Shown: positions 1-5,344, counted from the first letter of the stretch. The stretch is DNA of 12,880 nt from CAZOOA01 sp964581355 (GCA_964581355.1 CAZOOA010000078.1:1-12880); one strand, 5' to 3'. Notes: generated by a model not told the origin, from the sequence alone. A program made the numbers and translations.

Positions 1-438
1 TGGAACCAGGTCTTTGACCTCTCCTCCATAACTTGCAACTTCTTTAACAATGCTTGAGCTGATATATGAATATTTATTGTTTGTCATCATAAACAGCGTT
101 TCAACATCACAGTCCAATTTACGATTTATCAGTGCCATCTGGAATTCAAACTCAAAATCAGAAATAGCTCTGAGCCCCTTGATGATAATCTTTGCCCCCT
201 GTTTCCTGGAATACTCAATCAACAAACCTTTATAGTAATCTACTTCTACATTGGGGTAATGTTCGATAATATTGTTCAGCATCTCAACTCGCTCTTCGAT
301 GGAAAACAAAGGCGTTTTCCGGGGATTTTCCAGTACAGCAACAATCAAATGGTCGAATACTTTGCTGGCACGGTCAATAATATCTACGTGTCCATTTGTT
401 ACCGGGTCGAAACTTCCTGGATAAACCGCTTTTACCAC
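1..438 (-). CDS. coaD: Phosphopantetheine adenylyltransferase (CoaD), C-terminus cut by window edge
   Basis: Transfers AMP from ATP to 4'-phosphopantetheine, giving dephospho-CoA; this is the penultimate step of coenzyme A synthesis in the cytoplasm. The visible 146 residues are most of a protein that is usually about 160 long. They open with VKAVYPGSFDPVTNGH, which carries the nucleotidyltransferase motif TNGH (residues 14-17). Later come the family blocks GLRAISDFEFEFQMA and YSYISSSIVKEV. The start is a GTG at 438, chosen because AAAGGAGG lies 10 bases upstream and the protein then begins just before the conserved YPGSF. The frame runs off position 1 without a stop. It lies 89 bases downstream of rsmD in the same direction, the common rsmD-coaD order of Firmicutes, so the two are probably co-transcribed. 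Assignment is secure from motifs. Confidence 0.95.
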   Translation of the reverse strand, partial: MVKAVYPGSFDPVTNGHVDIIDRASKVFDHLIVAVLENPRKTPLFSIEERVEMLNNIIEHYPNVEVDYYKGLLIEYSRKQGAKIIIKGLRAISDFEFEFQMALINRKLDCDVETLFMMTNNKYSYISSSIVKEVASYGGEVKDLVP

Positions 439-527
439 TACAGGAAAGCCTCCTTTCAAAGATAAACTGACAAAAAAGCGCATATTAGGTTGCTTATAAA
501 GGTACTGCTTCGTTTGGACTGCGCAAA

Positions 528-1082
528 TTACACATTGGCGAATAAAAACAGTTGAGTATTTCCGTATTTTTTTCTTTGCCAGAGTTGGAAAGGGGAGCTA
601 TCGATCCACTTTGCCAGGTCACGACTGTCGCGTTCAACTCCCAAAATGCCACCTGTTGCAACCAGGCTTAACTTGTCCAATTCCAGCAACAACCTGGAAA
701 AATCTGAATATAAGTAAGGAGGATCTATGTAAATAATATCAAACTGAAAGCCTCTTGGGGACAGTTTTTTTAATGCACCATGAGCATCACAGACAATAAT
801 TTCAGCACGCTCCAGCAGAGCACTGCGCCGTAAGTTATCTTTAATAACCTGTTTACATCTGCGTTCTTTGTCCACAAAAACAGAAAAAAAGCCGCCCCGG
901 CTAAGGGCCTCTATGCCCATTCCACCCGTTCCGGAAAACAAGTCCAAGAAAAATGAGTCAAAAACCTGGTTTCCAATTATATTAAAAAAAGCTTCTTTTA
1001 CTTTGCCACTGGTTGGCCGTGTTTTTAAGCCTGGAAGCGATTTTAAAGGAATTCCTTTTGCCGTTCCGGCAATTACCCTCAT
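528..1082 (-). CDS. rsmD: 16S rRNA (guanine966-N2)-methyltransferase RsmD
   Basis: SAM-dependent methyltransferase that methylates G966 of 16S rRNA in the 30S subunit. The 184-residue length is normal for the family. It begins MRVIAGTAKG and has the conserved TRPTSGKVKEAFFN block (about residues 21-34), the SAM-binding motif LDLFSGTGGMGIEALSRG (46-63) and the catalytic IDPPY motif (119-123). The ATG at 1082 follows an AAGGTGG-like ribosome binding site, and a plausible sigma-A promoter lies 37-65 bases upstream. coaD follows downstream in the same direction. Nothing is missing or unusual in the frame. The identification rests on family motifs and on the coaD neighbour. Confidence 0.95.
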   Translation of the reverse strand: MRVIAGTAKGIPLKSLPGLKTRPTSGKVKEAFFNIIGNQVFDSFFLDLFSGTGGMGIEALSRGGFFSVFVDKERRCKQVIKDNLRRSALLERAEIIVCDAHGALKKLSPRGFQFDIIYIDPPYLYSDFSRLLLELDKLSLVATGGILGVERDSRDLAKWIDSSPFQLWQRKKYGNTQLFLFANV

Positions 1083-1118
1083 CTTTCACCACCTTCAAAA
1101 TATTATTTTTTCGGTAAC

Positions 1119-1147
1119 ATTGTAACATTTCACCCTGCAAAACGCAA
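1119..1147 (-). promoter_or_regulatory. Putative sigma-A promoter of rsmD-coaD, with a palindrome over the -35
   Basis: On the minus strand TTGCGT (1142-1147) and TACAAT (1119-1124) are separated by exactly 17 bases, about 37 bases before the rsmD start. The -35 box lies inside an imperfect palindrome, AACGCAAATTAGCGTT on the plus strand (1141-1156), in which 14 of 16 positions are symmetric. It could be an operator. No binding protein can be named from the sequence. Confidence 0.5.
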
Positions 1148-1190
1148 ATTAGCGTTATTTACCTACAAGTATGCCATTTATTACCATCCT

Positions 1191-1253
1191 TTAGCCCGTG
1201 CATAAAATTGAGTTTGTGGAACATAATAAGAATGCATCAACAATATTCCCCAT
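1191..1253 (-). CDS. Possible 20-residue peptide upstream of rsmD
   Basis: A very short ORF, MGNIVDAFLLC then STNSILCTG, with two cysteines. The ATG at 1253 is preceded by GGAGGAAG at good spacing on a purine-rich stretch, and this is the main support for translation. It ends 43 bases before the -35 box of the rsmD promoter, so it is not an obvious leader of that transcript. A strong hairpin (1283-1313) lies just upstream of its ribosome binding site. I do not recognise the peptide. It could be a regulatory or small membrane-active peptide, or a chance ORF. Confidence 0.3.
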   Translation of the reverse strand: MGNIVDAFLLCSTNSILCTG

Positions 1254-1282
1254 AAGCTCTTCCTCCGGTTTCTCCTCTCCCA

Positions 1283-1322
1283 CCCTCTATGGGCAATAAT
1301 TGACCATAGAGGGTTTTTTTTT
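1283..1322 (+). terminator. Strong plus-strand terminator hairpin with no visible gene
   Basis: CCCTCTATGG (1283-1292) pairs perfectly with CCATAGAGGG (1304-1313) and is followed by nine T (1314-1322), a textbook rho-independent terminator reading rightward. No plus-strand gene lies upstream: 1083-1282 contains only the rsmD promoter and the minus-strand 20-residue ORF. It may end an antisense or small RNA, or stop transcription from the left before it runs into the spore-protein gene. On the minus strand the same hairpin would sit in the leader of the 20-residue ORF. Confidence 0.7.
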
Positions 1323-1332
1323 GCACCTGGGG

Positions 1333-1361
1333 AATAATAATTAAAGCGGGCCGAAGCCCGC
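1333..1361 (-). terminator. Terminator of the spore-protein gene
   Basis: On the minus strand GCGGGC-TTCG-GCCCGC (1361-1346), a 6-bp GC stem closed by a stable UUCG tetraloop, is followed by TTTAATTATTATT. It lies about 75 bases beyond the stop of the spore protein at 1435. Confidence 0.75.
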
Positions 1362-1395
1362 CTTATCAACAAAAGCTTTTCAAACACTGGCGACT

Positions 1396-1425
1396 ATCGT
1401 CTTACTGTGTATCGTCTTACTGTGT
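1396..1425. repeat. Perfect 15-bp tandem duplication
   Basis: ATCGTCTTACTGTGT occurs twice head to tail (1396-1410 and 1411-1425), ten bases beyond the stop codon of the spore-protein gene and before its terminator. It looks like a recent slippage duplication in the 3' untranslated region. No function is evident. Confidence 0.9.
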
Positions 1426-1434
1426 ATTCGGTCC

Positions 1435-1719
1435 CTAATATTGGTTTTGCTGACTAGCTTGCTGCTGGGGTTGAGGTTGCTGGGCCAGTTGTGCTGTCTG
1501 GACCTGCCCCTGGGCCATCTGGTTTTCCACTTGTTGAATCATTTTCCGTACCATGTAGCCACCAACATAACCGTTCTGGCGAGATGTTAATTCTCCCAAA
1601 TCACCAGTATAGTTAATGCCCAGTTCATTGGCGATTTCATATTTGTAGTTTTCCAGGGCCTGCTCTGAGCCCGGGACCAGCACCCTGTTCCGCCCGGTCC
1701 GCCTTTGGTTCGTTACCAT
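1435..1719 (-). CDS. Alpha/beta-type small acid-soluble spore protein
   Basis: Coats and protects DNA in the dormant spore and is degraded at germination by the GPR protease. The 94-residue product has the family signature in order: ENYKYEIANELGI (about residues 23-35), containing the EIA sequence where GPR cuts, then GDLGELTSRQNGYVGGYMVR (about 39-58), the DNA-binding helix region. The start is the ATG at 1719, eight bases after AAGGAGG; an in-frame GTG nine bases upstream overlaps that site and is unlikely. The last ~20 residues are an unusual tail rich in Gln and Pro (AQQPQPQQQASQQNQY). The gene is single, with a sigma-G-like promoter upstream and its own terminator. Its presence marks the organism as an endospore former. 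Confidence 0.95.
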   Translation of the reverse strand: MVTNQRRTGRNRVLVPGSEQALENYKYEIANELGINYTGDLGELTSRQNGYVGGYMVRKMIQQVENQMAQGQVQTAQLAQQPQPQQQASQQNQY

Positions 1720-1750
1720 AGATTTCACCTCCTTGCTTCTAACTTAGTCA

Positions 1751-1779
1751 TAGTATCTCATGTAGTCTGCTAAATATAC
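1751..1779 (-). promoter_or_regulatory. Possible forespore (sigma-G/sigma-F type) promoter of the spore-protein gene
   Basis: On the minus strand GTATA (1775-1779) and GATACTA (1751-1757) are 17 bases apart, close to the sigma-G pattern of GNATA-like -35 and CATNNTA -10 boxes; only the first -10 base differs clearly. Placement about 10-15 bases before the ribosome binding site fits, and genes of this family are normally forespore-expressed. Confidence 0.4.
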
Positions 1780-1822
1780 TTAGAATTATTTCCTAAAAGT
1801 ATATTATTCTTTACAATTTCAC

Positions 1823-1866
1823 AAAAAAAATTCCTTGAAAGACGGATTCTTGCAAGGAATTTTTTC
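1823..1866 (-). terminator. Terminator of the DUF1858 gene (symmetric, may work both ways)
   Basis: TTCCTTG (1831-1837) pairs with CAAGGAA (1853-1859), extended by A-run/T-run pairing on both sides. Reading leftward, the stem is followed by eight T. It lies about 25-70 bases beyond the stop of the DUF1858 gene. Confidence 0.8.
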
Positions 1867-1891
1867 CAAAAACCATTTTATTAAGATTTTT

Positions 1892-2101
1892 TTACGCTTG
1901 ATTGTTTTGGATAAAGAGAATTAACTCTTCAATCAGTAGATCTAAATCGACCCGGTGCCTTTTTGCCCCTTTTTCTAAACTCTCTTCCATCTGGGCCAAA
2001 CATTCACAGCAAGGCATACCAAATTGTTCCAATACTTCACTCGTTCCTGGATAGTTCTGCAGGATCTCGAATATGGTCATTTCTTTATATATCGGTGGCA
2101 T
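1892..2101 (-). CDS. DUF1858 domain protein (hybrid-cluster-associated redox disulfide family)
   Basis: A 69-residue protein consisting of one DUF1858-type domain: the MTIFEILQNYPGTSEVLEQF helix pattern (8-27), then MPCCECLAQ with Cys31, Cys32 and Cys34, and a helical end ending in EELILFIQNNQA. Members of this family are small proteins that often occur near hybrid cluster (prismane) proteins or as stand-alone domains in anaerobes; a dithiol or metal role is proposed for the cysteines, but the activity is not established. The ATG at 2101 is preferred, with AGGTGAG about 11 bases upstream; an in-frame GTG at 2116 has no ribosome binding site. It is transcribed divergently from rpmB and has its own terminator. 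No hybrid cluster gene is in the window. Confidence 0.85.
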   Translation of the reverse strand: MPPIYKEMTIFEILQNYPGTSEVLEQFGMPCCECLAQMEESLEKGAKRHRVDLDLLIEELILFIQNNQA

Positions 2102-2184
2102 AAGCGATTCACTCACCTGTTAAGTAGTTATATAATTAATTCACTTTAATTATAAAAATTCCTGCCTGCAGTAGTCTTTTTTCC

Positions 2185-2213
2185 TTGTTTTTATTCAAGC
2201 TGTATGTTAAAAT
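2185..2213 (+). promoter_or_regulatory. rpmB: Sigma-A-like promoter of rpmB
   Basis: TTGTTT (2185-2190) and TAAAAT (2208-2213) are 17 bases apart, 38 bases before the rpmB start codon. The -10 box matches five of six consensus bases. Confidence 0.6.
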
Positions 2214-2250
2214 TTAATTTGTTTCGCGCAACAAATGGAGGTGATACTTG

Positions 2251-2442
2251 ATGGCCAAAAAATGCGATATTTGTGGAAAAGAAAAGAAAAGCGGATTCAT
2301 GCTCAGCCACTCTCATATTAGAACCAAGCGAAATTGGAAACCAAACATACAAAAAGTAAAAGCAGTAATTAATGGAGTGCCCCAGCGAATTAGGGTATGC
2401 TCCCGCTGCTTGAAGGCCAACAAAGTTAAGCGTGCCATTTAA
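2251..2442 (+). CDS. rpmB: 50S ribosomal protein L28, zinc-binding form
   Basis: Component of the large ribosomal subunit. The 63-residue sequence begins MAKKCDICGK and has two cysteine pairs, C5-x2-C8 and C50-x2-C53, the zinc-ribbon (C+) form of L28. The central segment SHIRTKRNWKPNIQKVK is typical of the family. The start is the ATG at 2251, seven bases after GGAGGTG; an in-frame TTG directly before it would sit too close. It is one of only two clear plus-strand protein genes in the window. It converges on spoVM, sharing the terminator at 2491-2525. Next to rpmB is also where spoVM is found in Bacillus subtilis. Confidence 0.97.
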   Translation: MAKKCDICGKEKKSGFMLSHSHIRTKRNWKPNIQKVKAVINGVPQRIRVCSRCLKANKVKRAI

Positions 2443-2490
2443 ATGCAGTACTGCCCAGCTTCCCTTTATGATCTAACAGATAGTATTAAA

Positions 2491-2525
2491 AAAGAAGCGC
2501 AAATTTCTTGCGCTTTTATTTTATT
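2491..2525. terminator. Bidirectional terminator between rpmB and spoVM
   Basis: AAGCGCAA (2495-2502) pairs with TTGCGCTT (2508-2515) around a five-base loop. T-rich sequence follows on both strands (TTTTATTTTATTTT to the right; TTCTTTTTTAAT to the left), so one hairpin can end both converging transcripts. Confidence 0.85.
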
Positions 2526-2535
2526 TTGCGCACAT

Positions 2536-2607
2536 TTATTTCTTCCCTAAAATACTTAAAATAATTGAACTTAAAAATCTGGGCATTTTAATTACCACAA
2601 ACTTCAT
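2536..2607 (-). CDS. spoVM: Stage V sporulation protein M (SpoVM), 23 residues
   Basis: SpoVM is a tiny amphipathic helix that recognises the convex forespore membrane, anchors the SpoIVA coat ATPase there and inhibits FtsH. The peptide begins MKFVVIKMPRFLSS and ends IILSILGKK. It aligns without gaps to the start of B. subtilis SpoVM (MKFYTIKLPKFLGG), keeping MKF, IK, Pro9 and FL; Pro9 is known to matter for curvature sensing. The start has a GGGGGT Shine-Dalgarno seven bases upstream. The position beside rpmB matches B. subtilis gene order. It differs in having Ser-Ser for Gly-Gly at 13-14 and in ending three residues earlier. Short genes like this are easily missed by gene callers. A small membrane-protein gene lies 53 bases upstream and may share its transcript. 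Confidence 0.9.
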   Translation of the reverse strand: MKFVVIKMPRFLSSIILSILGKK

Positions 2608-2660
2608 TTTTCCTACCCCCTTTTTCTCCAAGTATTCTCTAATTTGTAGCAACCCGGGCT

Positions 2661-2831
2661 TTAAGGATTATTCACTGCATATAGAGTCCAACCCAACCAG
2701 ACCAATAAAAGGCCGAGCAGAAGCGGCCACAGAAAAACAGGTAGCGTTTTAACGATCAAGGTAATTCCTGCAACAGCCATTCCAACCCCCAATGCCTTTT
2801 TTAGTGCTGCCAGCCGCCTATGTCTCCTCAA
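2661..2831 (-). CDS. Small hydrophobic membrane protein, function unknown
   Basis: A 56-residue protein with a basic start (RRHRRLAALKK) followed by a long hydrophobic stretch, GVGMAVAGITLIVK then TLPVFLWPLLLGLLLVWLGW, likely two closely spaced membrane segments or a re-entrant hairpin with the N-terminus inside. I do not recognise a named family. The start is uncertain. I favour the TTG at 2831 because GGGGGTGA lies five bases upstream and a good sigma-A promoter would start the mRNA near 2856, too close to serve the ATG at 2846, which would add five residues. It is 53 bases upstream of spoVM in the same direction, so the two could be read together in sporulation. Confidence 0.65.
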   Translation of the reverse strand: MRRHRRLAALKKALGVGMAVAGITLIVKTLPVFLWPLLLGLLLVWLGWTLYAVNNP

Positions 2832-2862
2832 AAAATTCACCCCCATTTTCCTGTTCACCTGT

Positions 2863-2892
2863 AGTATATTCCAGCAACGGTAGGAATGTTAA
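2863..2892 (-). promoter_or_regulatory. Sigma-A-like promoter of the small membrane-protein gene
   Basis: On the minus strand TTAACA (2887-2892) and TATACT (2863-2868), each five of six consensus bases, are 18 bases apart. Its position bears on which start codon the downstream gene uses. Confidence 0.5.
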
Positions 2893-2897
2893 AATAA

Positions 2898-2924
2898 CAA
2901 GAAAAAACCGGGGCTTTGCCCCGG
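2898..2924 (-). terminator. Terminator of the 149-residue hypothetical gene
   Basis: On the minus strand CCGGGGC-AAA-GCCCCGG (2924-2908), a 7-bp GC stem, is followed by six T. It lies 27 bases beyond the stop at 2951. Confidence 0.9.
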
Positions 2925-2950
2925 CTTAATTTTCTAACCGCCAAACACTT

Positions 2951-3400
2951 TTAAAACACAACTACATATTCCTGTTTTCCTGGATAAGAAGCCTTGTTTT
3001 TTTGAACAACTCGCAGAATGCTATCATTATCGTTTACTGTTTTAAAGTCATCAAACGGAAGATAATTTAACATTCGTACAAATTCCCAGCAAGTACAAAC
3101 CTCTTTATTAATAAAAAACAGCCTACCCTTTAACACTGCTTCCTGAACCAACTCTGCTTTGCTGATGGTATCCCCAATCAGTTCCACTTCATCCATAGAA
3201 AATTCTACAATGGAAGGATAAACATCCTCCCCCATTTTCAGATAAATATACGCTCCGATAATCTGCTCTTTCCTGTCTTCACCTGTTGGCGCCTTATAGG
3301 CGACTTCAATCATTTGGTTCTCCGGGATAGTAATTTCGAGTTTATTGCTTTTAAAATCTTTGGATAGTTTTTTTACCTTTCTTGTAATCAAGTATCTCAT
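2951..3400 (-). CDS. Hypothetical protein, 149 residues
   Basis: I do not recognise a family. The protein is soluble and mixed alpha/beta by eye, with a lysine-rich start (MRYLITRKVKKLSKDFKSNK), an acidic middle (SMDEVELIGDTISKAEL) and a CTC motif at residues 102-104 (FINKEVCTCWEF) that could bind metal or form a disulfide. It ends in EYVVVF. There is no signal peptide or membrane segment. The ATG at 3400 is chosen, with GGGTGA close upstream; an in-frame GTG at 3436 would add 12 residues but has no ribosome binding site. The gene has its own strong promoter and terminator, so it is a single-gene unit, divergent from the rubredoxin-like gene. Confidence 0.75.
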   Translation of the reverse strand: MRYLITRKVKKLSKDFKSNKLEITIPENQMIEVAYKAPTGEDRKEQIIGAYIYLKMGEDVYPSIVEFSMDEVELIGDTISKAELVQEAVLKGRLFFINKEVCTCWEFVRMLNYLPFDDFKTVNDNDSILRVVQKNKASYPGKQEYVVVF

Positions 3401-3471
3401 TTCCTCACCCGCTTTCTCAAGATTTGAGATGTCCACAGGGAGAAAGCATATTATATAATACCTTTTTTAAC

Positions 3472-3500
3472 ATTATAACATATTTGTGTCTTTTTGTCTT
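3472..3500 (-). promoter_or_regulatory. Sigma-A promoter of the 149-residue hypothetical gene
   Basis: On the minus strand AAGACA (3495-3500) and a perfect TATAAT (3472-3477) are 17 bases apart. The start point near 3465 gives a leader of about 65 bases to the ATG at 3400. Confidence 0.6.
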
Positions 3501-3517
3501 CCCTATTTCCAGAAAAT

Positions 3518-3546
3518 TTTCGTCGTTTAATTTATATGAGACGAAA
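3518..3546. repeat. Inverted repeat between divergent promoters
   Basis: TTTCGTC (3518-3524) and GACGAAA (3540-3546) form a perfect 7-bp inverted repeat with a 15-base spacer. It sits between the minus-strand promoter at 3472-3500 and the plus-strand promoter at 3566-3605. It is not followed by a T-run, so it looks more like an operator than a terminator. Confidence 0.5.
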
Positions 3547-3565
3547 GCCTGTTTATATTTAAGTA

Positions 3566-3605
3566 TTGCGTAATAATTAGAAAATAGATAAAATACAAGT
3601 ATAAT
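3566..3605 (+). promoter_or_regulatory. One or two overlapping sigma-A-like promoters of the rubredoxin-like gene
   Basis: TTGCGT (3566-3571) and TAAAAT (3589-3594) are 17 bases apart. Eleven bases further on, TTAGAA (3577-3582) and a perfect TATAAT (3600-3605) are also 17 apart. Either would give a leader of about 85-95 bases. Confidence 0.5.
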
Positions 3606-3693
3606 TGTTTCGGTTAAAGGAATTTACCTTGCTGGAATTCTCAGCAGAAACTGAAATGTAGTAGTGAAATACTAACGGAAAGGTGGATGAAAA

Positions 3694-4056
3694 ATGAAAA
3701 TGTGGAGATGTGAAGTTTGTGGATATCTACATGAGGGAGACGAGCCCCCCGAAATATGTCCCAAATGTGGTGCACCCAAAGAAAAATTTGAACTCCTGGA
3801 CGAAGAAGAAACAGAAATGATGCGGGATGCTATGAAGACGAAGGAAAAGTATGCCCAAATTTTGGCCAAGTTGGACGAAGTCTTTCAACTGGCCCAGGAA
3901 GGCATAGATTTGGATTTGGATGATGGATGCAATAAAATATTTAACCAAACCAAAGAGGAAATCTCAGGGATACATAAAATGATCAAGGATGAGCTGGCTG
4001 GACATGCTCAGCAGTGCATCTGGGTCAAAGTTGCCAGCGACGGGGAACTTCCATAA
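3694..4056 (+). CDS. Rubredoxin-like domain protein with helical C-terminal half
   Basis: Residues 5-32 form a rubredoxin-type iron site of the short rubrerythrin kind: RCEVCGYLHEG then PPEICPKCGAPKEKF, with Cys6, Cys9, Cys22 and Cys25 as the four ligands and only 12 residues between the pairs. This domain normally carries one Fe and passes electrons in oxidative-stress defence. Residues ~36-110 are predicted helical and charged, with His93, His104, Cys79 and Cys108, but lack the paired ExxH motifs of a rubrerythrin diiron domain. So it is not a rubrerythrin. The exact role is unknown; an electron carrier or redox sensor is possible. The ATG at 3694 follows AAAGGTGG by seven bases. It converges on the OYE gene with only 21 bases between and no obvious terminator. 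Confidence 0.85.
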   Translation: MKMWRCEVCGYLHEGDEPPEICPKCGAPKEKFELLDEEETEMMRDAMKTKEKYAQILAKLDEVFQLAQEGIDLDLDDGCNKIFNQTKEEISGIHKMIKDELAGHAQQCIWVKVASDGELP

Positions 4057-4077
4057 GGCGCTAAAAATGGGACTATT

Positions 4078-5181
4078 TTATACAACTGCGGGGTTTACCT
4101 TGCACTTGATTTCTCCCTTTCGTATCGCTTTCAGGCAGAAAAGACAGTATTTACACTCCTGGACTGGTTCGTGATTGATCATCTTGTTAATAAACTGAGG
4201 GTCTGCAATAAGCGGGCGGCCTATGGCTACCAGGTCACTTTTTCCCTGGGAAACAATCTCTTCAGCCAGGTCGCCCCTGTTGATTTTTCCTACCGAAATA
4301 ACTGGTATATTCACGTTCTGCCGCACTTTTTCTGCATAAGGGACAAAAGTCCCGGGCTGATCATCTTTCCGGGGAACAGCCAGGGCCGGAACCCTGACAA
4401 ACCGTTTCAAGGCTTCAACATATATATCATAAGCTGAAACATGAACCATGTCGGCCCCGGAGCGTTCCAGCTCCCTGGAAATGTCAACCGCCTCATGGAG
4501 GTTAATTCCCTCTTCTGCCAGTTCGGAACCATTAATCCGGCAACCCAGGATAAAACTATGATCAACCTTTCCTTTTACCTCTTGAATGATTTCCCTGACA
4601 ATCCGGCTTTTACCCTCTACATTGCCACCATATTCATCATTTCTTCTATTGGTTACAGAAGATAAAAAACTGCTCAGGAGGTAAAAATGGGCACAGTGAA
4701 GCTCTATCCCTGCAAAACCAGCCTTGTATGCCCTTTCCGCGCCCCGGACGAAACCTGCAATGATTTCTTTGATTTCTTCTTTGCTTAATTCATATGGACG
4801 GGCAGCATTTTTCTTTAAGGAAATAGGGGATGGCCCGACAGGCCTGATTTCTCCATCCGCTGAACGAAACCCGGCATGGGCCAGCTGTAGAACTGGAACT
4901 GCACCCTGGTTTTTGATTAGCATTGAAACCCTGGACAACCCAGCCACAAAGCTCTCATCCCAAATGCCCGGAGAACGGAGGGTCAGCTTACCACCGGGTG
5001 AAGTAGCTGCAGCTTCCACAATAACCATTCCAAGCCCGCTTTTTGCTTTTTCTTCATAAAAGGTACACATTTTTTCCGAAACAATTCCTGTTTCTGCAGC
5101 AAAACCGGTGGTGATTGGTGGAAAGACAAGCCTGTTTTTTACTTGTACATCATCATTTATGTTCAAAGGCTCAAAAAGCAT
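4078..5181 (-). CDS. Old Yellow Enzyme-family NADH:flavin oxidoreductase with C-terminal Fe-S motif
   Basis: A 367-residue FMN-binding TIM barrel of the 2,4-dienoyl-CoA reductase/trimethylamine dehydrogenase branch. Visible blocks: KNRLVFPPITTGFA (15-28), the QLAHAGFRS substrate-side strand (99-107), ELHCAHFYLLSSFLS (160-174) with His162 and His165 in the usual active-site place, TNRRNDEYGG (177-186), and the phosphate-binding VAIGRPLIADP (318-328). The end, ECKYCLFCLKAI then GEIKCKVNP, gives Cys343, Cys346, Cys349 and Cys360 for a 4Fe-4S cluster. The protein stops right after this, so the FAD/NAD(P)H domains of the long relatives are absent and electrons must come from a partner or directly from NAD(P)H. 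The ATG at 5181 follows GAGGTG. It is a single gene; the substrate is unknown, an enoate or enone being likely for the family. Confidence 0.9.
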   Translation of the reverse strand: MLFEPLNINDDVQVKNRLVFPPITTGFAAETGIVSEKMCTFYEEKAKSGLGMVIVEAAATSPGGKLTLRSPGIWDESFVAGLSRVSMLIKNQGAVPVLQLAHAGFRSADGEIRPVGPSPISLKKNAARPYELSKEEIKEIIAGFVRGAERAYKAGFAGIELHCAHFYLLSSFLSSVTNRRNDEYGGNVEGKSRIVREIIQEVKGKVDHSFILGCRINGSELAEEGINLHEAVDISRELERSGADMVHVSAYDIYVEALKRFVRVPALAVPRKDDQPGTFVPYAEKVRQNVNIPVISVGKINRGDLAEEIVSQGKSDLVAIGRPLIADPQFINKMINHEPVQECKYCLFCLKAIRKGEIKCKVNPAVV

Positions 5182-5344
5182 GCCCTGACACCTCTTCTCC
5201 TGTTACTGGTGTTTTGCTCCTGGTTATAATACCATAGCAGGTTGTAGCCATAATTGCAATAGCGCAAACGGACAGTATTGCTGTAAGTAGCGCTTTGCCG
5301 CGAAGATAACCGGAGTCGATACCGGGAAACTTAAAACTCCATTT
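5171..5344 (-). other. Open frame without a standard start, overlapping the OYE start; region 5182-5489 otherwise empty
   Basis: In the 308-base gap between the TRAP permease stop and the OYE start there is no ordinary gene. One frame is open from 5344 to a TGA at 5171 that overlaps the OYE ATG. It reads SGYLRGKALLTAILSV, CAIAIMATTCYGIITRSK, TPVTGEEVSGHAF, that is, a basic lead, a ~23-residue hydrophobic segment and a polar tail. The only ATG is inside the hydrophobic segment and lacks a ribosome binding site. It may be a decayed small membrane-protein gene or chance. A weak TTGCAA-N17-TATGGT promoter for the OYE gene also falls here. Confidence 0.25.

Noticed and set aside
1181..1387. 68-codon minus-strand ORF covering the gap between rsmD and the spore-protein gene
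   Set aside because: It reads straight through two strong hairpins (1283-1313 and 1346-1361), has no ribosome binding site, and its composition is not protein-like. The 20-residue ORF in another frame has a better start.
3694..4056. Calling the plus-strand gene a rubrerythrin
   Set aside because: Only the rubredoxin-type iron site is present; the ferritin-like diiron ExxH motifs are missing and the protein is too short.
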